A stretch of DNA of 15,917 nt from JBNJEM01 sp051745935. GTDB lineage: Bacteria; Planctomycetota; Planctomycetia; Pirellulales; Pirellulaceae. Below the pieces are notes generated by a model, which saw nothing but the letters and a program-made list of their open reading frames with translations, was not told where the DNA came from and searched no databases. Location: assembly GCA_051745935.1 (NCBI GenBank), contig JBNJEM010000098.1, positions 1-15,917 on the forward strand, given 5' to 3'. Positions 1 to 6,637 of this stretch are shown here, one piece after another. Both the position numbers and the translations under genes were made by a program. Each line of letters begins with the position of its first letter. Positions within the stretch are counted from its first letter, which is position 1.

Positions 1-202
1 GGTCGTGGATGACTTGGTCCGCCGCGAGTCCGACCAACGGGAGGACGGCTTGCGCCCGGCCGCTTTGCACCCGGCAGAATCCAACCGCCTGAAAGATATG
101 CCGGTCGTGGATGACTTGGTCCGCCGCGAGTCCGACCAACGGGAGGACGGCTTGCGCCCGGCCGCTTTGCACCCGGCAGAATCCAACCGCCTGAAAGATA
201 TC
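1..202 (-). repeat. Repeat family A, two tandem 102-bp units (first begins at or before the window edge)
   Basis: Positions 1-99 and 103-201 are identical, giving an exact 102-bp period. The block is in inverse orientation to the arrays at 2474 and 11646. Each unit carries the invariant family core (GTCCTCCCGTTGGTCGGACT on the minus strand) and a hairpin: GTGGA at 5-9, loop 10-17, TCCGC at 18-22, repeated at 107-124. Because 102 is a multiple of three and the frame has no stop, the repeat stays in frame with coaB and could add an N-terminal extension containing the motif RRESDQREDGLR twice. I treat it as non-coding leader DNA, since other copies of the family lie between genes. Identity to the array at 2474 is roughly 80-85% by eye. 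Confidence 0.93.
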
Positions 203-835
203 ATGGCTCGCATTTTGATTACCTCCGGTCCCACCCGAGAATATATCGATCCCGTTCGGTATATAACGAATGCATCCAGCGGTCGGATGGGCGCCGCGCT
301 GGCAGCGGCTGCACTGGCGTGGGGAGACGAAGCGGTAATCGTCAGTGGACCGGTACACATCGCCTACCCTGACGCCGCTCGTGTCATTTCGGTAGTCAGT
401 ACCCAAGAGATGTTACAGGCGTCGGCCGTTGAGTACGAATCGTGTGACGGCTTAATCGCCGCGGCCGCCCCCTCGGATTATCGCCCCCAGCAGCTCGCGA
501 CGAAGAAGATTTCGAAAACCGGACAGCCGCTACGGCTCCAGCTGATTGAAACGCCGGATATCGTGGCCACTCTGGCAAAAGACAAGCGAAACGAACAATG
601 GGTGGTTGGCTTCGCTTTGGAAACCAATGATCAATACCCGCGGGCGATGGCCAAACTCAAGAAAAAACGTTGCGATCTTCTGGTCCTCAATGGTCCGCGG
701 GCAATCGACGCCACGACAAACCACGTTGATATCTTGCAGGCCAACGGCCGAATCGTTGAATCGCTTGAGGGCGCCAAGCCCGCGGTGGCGGAGGGTATCC
801 TTCGTGTCATCCACTCGCGCTTGATTCGCCAGTAA
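203..835 (+). CDS. coaB: Phosphopantothenate-cysteine ligase (stand-alone CoaB domain)
   Basis: This is a 210-residue protein of the DFP/CoaB family. It joins 4'-phosphopantothenate to cysteine in CoA biosynthesis, through a nucleotide-activated acyl intermediate, in the cytoplasm. Visible motifs are ITSGPTREYIDPVRYITN (residues 6-23) followed by SSGRMG (25-30), the nucleotide-binding and loop signature. AAAAPSDYRP (86-95) and the lysine-rich KKISK (101-105) match the ADYRP and KIKK regions of E. coli CoaBC. VVGFALET (134-141) and CDLLVLN (157-163) complete the family pattern. The CoaC decarboxylase half usually fused upstream is absent: the in-frame DNA before the ATG is repeat A. The start at 203 is chosen because homology begins there, but no good Shine-Dalgarno is visible. 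In-frame starts at GTG 5, ATG 98 and GTG 107 lie inside the repeats. It ends 34 bp from the convergent receiver gene. Confidence 0.93.
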   Translation: MARILITSGPTREYIDPVRYITNASSGRMGAALAAAALAWGDEAVIVSGPVHIAYPDAARVISVVSTQEMLQASAVEYESCDGLIAAAAPSDYRPQQLATKKISKTGQPLRLQLIETPDIVATLAKDKRNEQWVVGFALETNDQYPRAMAKLKKKRCDLLVLNGPRAIDATTNHVDILQANGRIVESLEGAKPAVAEGILRVIHSRLIRQ

Positions 836-869
836 ACAGCGTGGCCTCCTGGACACGGGCGCCGCGCGG

Positions 870-1283
870 CTATTGATCGCCCTCCCGCTTTGTGGTTTCT
901 TCCTTCCAGCCATACGTGACTTCCATCGCCTCGCGCACCACGTTCGCGATCTCTGGAAAACGGATCGGCTTGCGAAGAATCGAGAACGCATCACTACCCG
1001 CTTCCTCAACCAAACGGTCGTCCGCGGCCGCTGAAATCAAGATGCAGGGGAGTGATAATCGAGCACGGCGAATCTGGCGGATGATTTCCAGCCCGGTCAT
1101 ACGGGGCATGTGCATGTCGGTCAGCAACACGTGCACGAGCTGTCGGCGGACAATGGCCAAGGCTTCCTGACCGTTCGGGGCTAGCAACGTGTTGAAACCA
1201 CGAGGCGCGAAGACACTGGCCAGCGTTTCGCGAAATGCCTCGTCGTCATCGGTGATCAACATTGTGGGAGGAGGTACAAACAC
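870..1283 (-). CDS. Stand-alone response regulator receiver protein
   Basis: A 137-residue single-domain CheY-like receiver. From the second possible start (ATG at 1262) it reads MLITDDDEAF, with the acidic metal-binding cluster DDD. The phospho-acceptor aspartate is in LLTDMHMPRMTG, the switch Ser/Thr position is in CILISAA, and the conserved lysine is in LRKPI. There is no output domain after the receiver, only a short charged tail (KEETTKREGDQ). It probably acts through protein-protein interaction or as a phosphorelay intermediate; no partner kinase lies in the window. The GTG at 1283 is chosen because GAGGG sits 9 nt upstream. The ATG at 1262 has no such motif but would also give a complete receiver of 130 residues. 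It is convergent with coaB and alone in its transcription unit. Confidence 0.88.
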   Translation of the reverse strand: MFVPPPTMLITDDDEAFRETLASVFAPRGFNTLLAPNGQEALAIVRRQLVHVLLTDMHMPRMTGLEIIRQIRRARLSLPCILISAAADDRLVEEAGSDAFSILRKPIRFPEIANVVREAMEVTYGWKEETTKREGDQ

Positions 1284-1781
1284 TCGTCCAAACCCTCATG
1301 CAGCCGCCTTGCGAAGTATCCCCGTGCACACGTACCGAGGTCAGCTTGCTCGCCGAAGTGAATCCGCCGTAAAGCATCGCCACCAACCGGCAGGCCCCCG
1401 TCGCAATCTCCCCTCCCTCCCCGGACCGAGTCCGCGATAAAGGGCGCCCCCCCTGTATTCTAACGGTCGCCCGAACGAGGGGACCAGGGAACAAAGCTCT
1501 ACTGAAGATTAGACTACATTCACCAGGCCGCAAATTTGACGCTTCCTTCTCCCGACCTAGCAATTTCAATGCCACGTCCATTCCAAAATACAGTTGAGTC
1601 TTGGGAGGGGGGCGACCCATAGCCATAAGCTGTTTTTATATAAGCATTTACTGCCGTCGCTCGCCGGCGCTCACCCCGCGCTGCCCACCCCGCGAGACGG
1701 CGAGAATCGCTGAGGGAGGTTCCGTGCACTGCCAAAACGATACGGGGCCAACTCGAAGGGACGGAGACGGCGATTTCCCGG
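1284..1781. other. Gene-free stretch upstream of the receiver gene
   Basis: About 500 bp with no convincing coding sequence. Open frames here lack any recognisable protein and run across repeats. It must hold the promoter of the minus-strand receiver gene, but I see no clear -35/-10 pair. An AT-rich patch (tttttatata, around 1632-1641) stands out against the GC-rich surroundings. Confidence 0.5.
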
Positions 1782-2131
1782 GCCGAGGGGTGGGATGGCG
1801 AAAAACTTTAGGTGCTTGTGGCCGGTTTTGTTGCGCCTTGCGTCCTGGCCCGCGTCGAATCAAGGACCTCAGGGACTGAAAGGAACAAAGGGAACACGGC
1901 GGACGGGGCGCGCCTGCGGGAAAAAAGCCGCGCGGCGTCTTCCGTTTCTTCATCCGTGGGTCCGTACTGCCATCCGTGGGCCTATCATGGCGCCCCGAGC
2001 ACCGTTAATGATTGTCACGGCGTGGGTGGGGAGAGGTCCAGTGTTTGAAACGAGGAGACGCAACAAATGCTGTAAGCCTGCTTCCGCTAGTTTGCCCAAT
2101 TTCCGGGATTTTGGCCAGCCCAGCCGAGGGG
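1782..2131 (+). mobile_element. Family B MITE-like element, copy 1, with 9-bp target duplications
   Basis: The element proper is 1791-2122 (332 bp). The left end begins TGGGATGGCGAAAA and the right end, read inwards on the other strand, begins TGGGCTGGCCAAAA: a 14-bp terminal inverted repeat with 12 matches. It is bracketed by the perfect 9-bp direct repeat GCCGAGGGG at 1782-1790 and 2123-2131. A second copy at 11282-11610 aligns along its full length, about 85% identical by eye, and has its own, different 9-bp duplication. The interior has no transposase, and short indels between the copies shift reading frames, so it is most likely non-coding and moved in trans. Internal features include the 10-bp palindrome GCCGCGCGGC and a repeated catccgtggg. 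The transposase family cannot be named from the ends alone. Confidence 0.88.
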
Positions 2132-2473
2132 GGGGCTGATGAAAATCTCGACGTTTTAGGCAGACTGGGGCCACTAGGATCGGGGCGTTCATGGGACGCA
2201 TTTCGTTCTCCATATACCCTATTTATCTCATATTAACCGCGTTCGATAATCGCTTTGGTTGCGATCAGGAAAGCACCATCGATCGTCCGATATCCAATGT
2301 GAAGGACGCCTTCATCGGCGGTTAGTGAACTGGAACTGACATGGAAAAAGGGCGAACGTTGGCGTGCCGGGACCAAGCCCGGAGACCTGTGTGTGCGACC
2401 ATTTCCATCCTGCCGGGCCGAAACCGGGGCGCGGTGCCCGAAACAGAGACGTCTCCATTTGCCCCGGATCGTA
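2132..2473. other. Gene-free spacer between element B copy 1 and repeat A array; possible gene relic
   Basis: No intact gene. On the minus strand, 2233-2340 reads in one frame as a plausible protein C-terminus (ADEGVLHIGYRTIDGAFL, then ATKAIIERG and a TAA stop). Upstream the frame runs into low-quality sequence and then repeat A. This may be the stub of a decayed gene; I recognise no family. Confidence 0.35.
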
Positions 2474-2778
2474 GTATCTTTCAGGCGGTTGGATTTACCG
2501 GGGTGGAACGCTGCCCGGCGCAGGCCGTCCTCCCGTTGGTCGGACTCGCGGCGGGCAAAATCATCCGCGACCGGTATGTATTTCAGGCGGTTGGATTTAC
2601 CGGGGTGGAACGCTGCCCGGCGCAGGCCGTCCTCCCGTTGGTCGGACTCGCGGCGGACCAAGTCATCCGCGACCGGTATGTATTTCAGGCGGTTGGATTT
2701 ACCGGGGTGGAACGCTGCCCGGCGCAGGCCGTCCTCCCGTTGGTCGGACTCGCGGCGGGCAACGTTATCCGCGACCGG
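2474..2778 (+). repeat. Repeat family A, three tandem 102-bp units
   Basis: The motif TTTCAGGCGGTTGGATTT starts at 2479, 2581 and 2683, an exact 102-bp period. The units are identical over about their first 76 bp. Apart from the last few bases at the array edge, they differ only within nine positions (2555-2563 and equivalents). Those positions form the loop of a hairpin, plus one closing base, with stem GCGGR/TCCGC at 2551-2568, 2653-2670 and 2755-2772. A second possible stem (TCGCGG/CCGCGA) overlaps it. Several frames stay open across the array because it is GC-rich and its period is a multiple of three, but none resembles a known protein. The array ends 20 bp before the ATG of the WD40 gene and so forms its 5' leader or promoter region. 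Confidence 0.95.
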
Positions 2779-2798
2779 TGTATCAGACAGAGGGAGCT

Positions 2799-3944
2799 AT
2801 GAGAAGGACCTTGGCCGTTTTGGGTAACTGTTTCGTTGTTTTGCTGTTTGTCGCGCGCAGCGCGGCGGTACCAGCCGGGCCACCGGATGGGGAGGTCGGG
2901 CTGTTGGCGGAGAAGCCGTCGGGCGCGAATTCAAGCAACGCGGGGGCGGATCGCGGCGAGCACATTTCTGGTCGCGAAAATCGAACCGTCAATGGGGCCA
3001 TATTTCCCGTCAGCTCGCGGCGAACGATCCAGGTTCCCCCCGACATCTCGCGAACGCATTCGGCCGTTATTACGTCGGTTAGTATTCATCCCGACGGCAC
3101 GCTGGTGGCGGCGGCGGGCGACGACCATGTCATCCGGTTGTGGGATTTGAAAAAAGAGACATGGGTAGCTCGGTTGACTGGTCACCAGGATTGGATCCGA
3201 GCGGTCCAGTTTTCACCGGACGGCAAGACCCTGGTTTCTTCCGGCAATGACCGTCATGTGATCATGTGGGATGTGGCCACGGAGAGGGCGAAGAGGACCC
3301 TCGCCGTGCGGGACCAGGCAATGAACGCGATCACGTTCAGTCATTCGGGACGTTGGGTCGCGACGGCCGGTTTTGGCGGCGAGATCTGCATTCTGGACAC
3401 CACGGGGGAGGCGTCGCGGCGGTTTCTCGAAACGGACTGCCGTGACATTCGGACATTGGCGATCTCGGATGACGATCTGTATTTGGCGGCGGGAGGTCGA
3501 GACGGAATTATCCGGCTTTGGAACCTCGAAACGCGGCAGGTGACCCACCAGGTGAACTCTCATCAACAGCGCATTCGCGCCATGACCTTCGCGCAAGACG
3601 GCACGCGAATTATTTCCGGGGGGGAAGATGGCATGGTGCGTATTTGGAACTGGAAAACGGATAAGCAGAGCGTTGAGCTACCCAGGCTACCCTGCAAAGT
3701 CATGGCGCTGGTCACGTGTGGGAGGCAGATTCTGGCGACGGCCGGCAGTGACAACATGGTTCGCCTGTGGAATTTGGCTACCCGCGAGGAATTGGCACGA
3801 ATGAGCGAGCATACCGGAAGCGTCGTCGCGTTGGATTATCGCGACGGAACGCTGGTTTCGGGAGGGTTCGACACGTCGCTACGAGTCTGGACGGTTCCCA
3901 CTTCCCTGGACGAGGGAATCCGTTCCGCTCATCGCCCCGAGTAG
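2799..3944 (+). CDS. Secreted WD40-repeat protein (seven-bladed beta-propeller)
   Basis: A 381-residue protein with an N-terminal signal peptide (MRR, then hydrophobic LGNCFVVLLFVA, with a likely cleavage site after ARSAA or AVPAG). A low-complexity linker runs to about residue 85. Seven WD40 repeats follow and fill the rest of the protein, enough for a closed propeller. Blade signatures include DDHVIRLWDL, NDRHVIMWDV, RDGIIRLWNL, EDGMVRIWNW, SDNMVRLWNL and FDTSLRVWTV. Blade three (GGEICILD) has lost the tryptophan. WD40 propellers are interaction scaffolds, so no enzymatic role is implied; the signal peptide places it in the periplasm or outside. The ATG at 2799 is preceded by GAGG with 5-nt spacing. 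A GTG at 2778, at the edge of the repeat array, is less likely. It appears monocistronic, and its leader is repeat A. Confidence 0.9.
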   Translation: MRRTLAVLGNCFVVLLFVARSAAVPAGPPDGEVGLLAEKPSGANSSNAGADRGEHISGRENRTVNGAIFPVSSRRTIQVPPDISRTHSAVITSVSIHPDGTLVAAAGDDHVIRLWDLKKETWVARLTGHQDWIRAVQFSPDGKTLVSSGNDRHVIMWDVATERAKRTLAVRDQAMNAITFSHSGRWVATAGFGGEICILDTTGEASRRFLETDCRDIRTLAISDDDLYLAAGGRDGIIRLWNLETRQVTHQVNSHQQRIRAMTFAQDGTRIISGGEDGMVRIWNWKTDKQSVELPRLPCKVMALVTCGRQILATAGSDNMVRLWNLATREELARMSEHTGSVVALDYRDGTLVSGGFDTSLRVWTVPTSLDEGIRSAHRPE

Positions 3945-4062
3945 TCGGGGCCGCGAACTCGCCACACATGTTTTTCCAGCCCGTAACCAAACCGAAGCGG
4001 GTTCAAGCATGGGGGGGGCATCGGCCTCCTCCATCCCGGCTGGCCAGCTCCACATGGCTCAT

Positions 4063-4233
4063 TCAGCTCTTTTTGAGCGTCTCCACTTCGGACTCCAGCT
4101 TGGCGATCTCCGCCTCCAGCCGTTCGACTTCGCCCGGTTCATCGTTCTGTTTACGGGCACCAGCCAGGTTCTTCTGCAGAACCTGCAACCGTTGCCGGAC
4201 AACATCGAGTCTTTTTTTGGTCTTCTTGTCCAT
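4063..4233 (-). CDS. Small lysine/glutamate-rich coiled-coil protein, unknown function
   Basis: A 56-residue protein starting MDKKTKKRLDVVRQRLQ and ending VETLKKS. It is almost entirely helical heptad sequence in two halves: RLQVLQKNLAGARKQ, then, after a DEPGE break, VERLEAEIAKLESEVETLK. That is the layout of a short antiparallel or dimeric coiled coil. Codon use and the absence of low-complexity junk support a real gene. I have an impression that near-identical small proteins recur in planctomycete genomes, but I cannot verify it here. The ATG at 4233 is preferred over upstream in-frame starts because the conserved-looking sequence begins there; the ribosome site is weak (GGGA about 7 nt upstream). 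A TATACT hexamer on the minus strand about 25-30 bp upstream could be a -10 element. It lies tail-to-tail with the WD40 gene. Function not inferred. Confidence 0.75.
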   Translation of the reverse strand: MDKKTKKRLDVVRQRLQVLQKNLAGARKQNDEPGEVERLEAEIAKLESEVETLKKS

Positions 4234-4602
4234 GGTGTTCCCAGCGGAAAAGATTCGAGTATACAACGAGTGAGCCAGAGGGCGCGCATTCTAACATAAC
4301 GGGTGAACCTAACCAAAGAGGAGCCTGGTGGGACGGGGTCGCAAGGGTGCATCTCAGCTTTTTCAGGGCTCGGGCCGGCGGAAAAATGTCAATAGAAGAA
4401 TCTGGGAGCTTGTTGCGGAATTGCTATCGGTGCAATCGTCGTCATTGGCTCGCCTATCTTCCCGTCAGCCTCCACAAGCGCGAACATTGCGTTCCCATTC
4501 CGATTCAGAGAAAAGACGACGCACTTCCATGAAACGACAATCCATCGCCATCGTCTTGCGCTGGGCTTTCGCAATGACGCTCCAATACCCGATGGGCCCC
4601 GA
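4234..4602. other. Gene-free stretch
   Basis: About 370 bp in which no open frame looks like a protein. It contains the presumed promoter of the small coiled-coil gene at its left side. Nothing else is recognised. Confidence 0.4.
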
Positions 4603-4632
4603 TTGTTATTCGCCCTTCGATTCGAGTAGACT
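4603..4632 (+). promoter_or_regulatory. Candidate sigma70-type promoter for the truncated four-helix gene
   Basis: TTGTTA (4603-4608) and TAGACT (4627-4632) are separated by 18 bp, and a Shine-Dalgarno AAGGA and an ATG follow at 4662 and 4674. This is a pattern match only. Confidence 0.35.
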
Positions 4633-4673
4633 GGAACCTTCAGATGGCCGCTAACGGTAATAAGGAACACCCG

Positions 4674-4970
4674 ATGAGCAGCCACAACCAGGCTCGTGCG
4701 AAGGATGAGAAGAATGGGAATGATGAACGTCATGATTCCCATCATTCCCGTGGCTCCCATGAAGCACCGCCGCCCACCGACCGGTTGCTTCCGCCGCGTG
4801 GCGACTATCAGACGCTGCTGTCGTTCCAAAAGGCCGAAGTCATTTACGACATCACGTTTCGTTTTGCTCACTGGTCCTCCTCTCCCTGCTTCGCGACAAC
4901 AGCAGCCATCTCCAGTGCTTCCCGAGGCGTGGCAATGCGACCTTCGAGCTGCGCGGCTCGCACGTGCTGA
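4674..4970 (+). pseudogene. Truncated four-helix-bundle suffix-domain protein (S23-like) remnant
   Basis: The ATG at 4674 has a good Shine-Dalgarno (AAGGA, 7-nt spacing). The first 35 residues are hydrophilic (KDEKNGNDERHDSHH). Residues 36-64 read DRLLPPRGDYQTLLSFQKA, then EVIYDITFRF, which I recognise as the start of the bacterial four-helix-bundle suffix-domain family (GDYxTLLSYQKAEVVYDxT). In that family the sequence goes on with a helical core of roughly 100 or more residues. Here the resemblance stops at about position 4868, exactly at the stop codon of the oppositely oriented nucleotidyltransferase. The remaining frame to 4970 is only the antisense of that gene. The gene therefore seems to have lost its 3' part by a deletion or insertion at this junction. 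The family's function is poorly known, and the fragment is unlikely to fold. Confidence 0.65.
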
Positions 4971-6190
4971 AGAATCCGACGAAACAGGGGGCCCGCTTGA
5001 AATCCCGCTCGCCGCAGATCATTACCGGTAATCAGTGGCGGCGGATTCAGTGTGCCTGGCGGTAATTCGAGTTTCCGGCGACACAACTCGATCTGCCGCG
5101 GGCTGCCGTCAATTTGAATTGCGATGGCTTCGGCGAGGCACAACAGTTCATCGATTCCCGGCGCAACCAGCACTCGCTGCAAGCGTGGCCAGGGAACGGA
5201 CTCGGCGGCGCGCACCATCCGCTCCCGCTCCAACATCCAGATCACGCCGTTCTTTTCGTGGTTGGTGAGTTTCCAGCGCTCGCAGATGGACTTCACGGCA
5301 TCGGCTTGCCGGGCGCGAGCGTTAACGGCCCATAACAGGCCCGCCAAGGCCACGCGAAACGTGGGTTGATTAAGCTTCTCCAGGATACCCAGCGTGTTTT
5401 CCCAATTCGCCGGCTCTAGCTCCTCCCCTGCCCGCGCCTCGGTCTGAACAGACGCCCTCGGGGCCCACAGCCATCCGGATTCGGGCAGGATGACCTGCAA
5501 GAGTCGAACGTCGTGGAGCAGCTCAGCGGCACGGCGTCGGTGAGGATGCACCAGCATCTTCCGCAGCTCCGTGGCAATTCGCTCGGCGCTGACCATGGTA
5601 ATGCCGTGGGCTTCGCTTCGCACGGCCGCTTTTGTGCCCGGCTCGATGTCAAAACCAAAGGTAACCGCGAACCGCACGGCGCGCAGCATGCGCAATTTGT
5701 CTTCGGCAATACGGCTATAGGGATCACCAATCGCGCGGACGATGCCCGCATCCAGATCATCGCGGCCGCCAACGTAGTCAATCACTTGATCATGCAACGG
5801 ATCGTAGAATAATCCATTCATGGTGAAGTCACGGCGTTTGGCGTCTTCACGGGCCGTGCTGAAAGACACCTGATCCGGATGCCGTCCATCGGAATAGCCC
5901 GCGTCGCTGCGAAACGTGGCCACCTCGACATCTCCTTGATCGCGTCGTCCCCTAACCTGAACGACGCCAAAAGCCGCGCCAATGCCCAGCGTCCGCCGAT
6001 GCCCGAAACATTCCCGCACCTCGTTTGGCTTCGCGCTGGTTGCCACGTCATAGTCGCTTGGCACCACGTTCAATAACTCATCGCGGACACACCCGCCGGC
6101 CCATAATGCTTCGTGCCCCGCATCGCGAAGTTTCCTGACCACCCACCACGCAAACTCACGAGCGCTCGCGGGATTCACATGACTGGGCAT
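4868..6190 (-). CDS. CCA-adding/poly(A) polymerase-type tRNA nucleotidyltransferase (class II)
   Basis: A 440-residue class II nucleotidyltransferase that builds or repairs the 3' CCA end of tRNA from CTP and ATP in the cytoplasm. Key motifs are GGCVRD (32-37), the metal-binding aspartates of DYDVAT (46-51), the strand DVEVATFR (88-94), RRDFTMNGLFYD (119-130) and EDKLRMLRAVRFAVTFGF at the RNA/nucleotide-binding helix. The C-terminus (PLITGNDLRRAGFQAGP, then a basic helix) matches the tail domain of bacterial CCA enzymes. No HD phosphohydrolase signature is seen. Whether it adds all of CCA or only part of it cannot be read from the sequence. The start at 6190 is chosen for GGAAGAG about 7 nt upstream and because family homology begins within 20 residues; an open frame continues upstream to 6316 but looks non-coding. 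Its 3' end abuts the truncated four-helix gene. Confidence 0.9.
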   Translation of the reverse strand: MPSHVNPASAREFAWWVVRKLRDAGHEALWAGGCVRDELLNVVPSDYDVATSAKPNEVRECFGHRRTLGIGAAFGVVQVRGRRDQGDVEVATFRSDAGYSDGRHPDQVSFSTAREDAKRRDFTMNGLFYDPLHDQVIDYVGGRDDLDAGIVRAIGDPYSRIAEDKLRMLRAVRFAVTFGFDIEPGTKAAVRSEAHGITMVSAERIATELRKMLVHPHRRRAAELLHDVRLLQVILPESGWLWAPRASVQTEARAGEELEPANWENTLGILEKLNQPTFRVALAGLLWAVNARARQADAVKSICERWKLTNHEKNGVIWMLERERMVRAAESVPWPRLQRVLVAPGIDELLCLAEAIAIQIDGSPRQIELCRRKLELPPGTLNPPPLITGNDLRRAGFQAGPLFRRILQHVRAAQLEGRIATPREALEMAAVVAKQGEEDQ

Positions 6191-6637
6191 GGTTAGCTCT
6201 TCCGCTGAAGTCCAACGATCGCATGAACCTGGAATTCGTTTGGCCGCCTCGAGCTCCCGCGTCTGACCCGAGTACGCCTCGTCCGACATGGGACCGGGGA
6301 CCGCTCGACGTCGCAATCCCCCGCTGTGCCCCCCTTCGGGAACACTTTAGCCGCCCGACGTCGGGAAACCACGCGCCGAACGCGGGCAACGGCGAACCAC
6401 AGCCAGCAGGACACCGGCCGCTAGAGGAATCCACGACGATTGAAACCGGTGGCCGACCGGACTCCGCTCTTGCCGTTAAACAGATGTGCACGATAGGCCT
6501 CGCGGGATCACGATTCTCCTGTTCGGCTTCGGATGGCTCCATGGATACCCCCGCTCGGCCGGCGGGAAGGTCCGGCGAAGTCCACCCGGAAATCGGACAC
6601 TGATTTCCCGAAGGATGCCACACCCGTTGCAACTTTT
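6191..6637. other. Gene-free stretch between the nucleotidyltransferase and DUF1015 genes
   Basis: About 450 bp, GC-rich, open in several frames on both strands, but none gives a recognisable or balanced protein. No repeat A or B copy, tRNA or clear terminator is seen. It probably holds the promoter of the minus-strand nucleotidyltransferase. Confidence 0.45.

Noticed and set aside
1795..2139. Open frame inside element B as a small protein
   Set aside because: The equivalent frame in the second copy is shifted by short indels, and the translation is proline/arginine-rich and unlike any protein.
2474..2778. Repeat A array as a CRISPR array
   Set aside because: The unit is 102 bp with no unique spacers. 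The only variable part is an 8-9 nt loop, and no cas genes are present.
2474..2778. Repeat A as integron attC sites (GTTGGAT fits the GTTRRRY core)
   Set aside because: No matching RYYYAAC core in the required inverted position on the same strand, no cassettes between units and no integrase in the window.
2233..2827. Long open frames on both strands across the repeat A array as repeat-containing proteins
   Set aside because: Several frames stay open at once because the unit is GC-rich and a multiple of three. Copies outside arrays lie in intergenic DNA, no frame resembles a known protein, and variation is not codon-like.
4389..4871. 160-residue minus-strand open frame with a hydrophobic stretch
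   Set aside because: It is antisense to the four-helix-bundle remnant, whose + strand frame has recognisable family sequence and a good ribosome site.
6156..6632. 158-residue minus-strand frame overlapping the nucleotidyltransferase start
   Set aside because: Composition is rich in Ser, Arg, Gly and Pro with no motif. A + strand frame is equally open there, as expected for GC-rich intergenic DNA.
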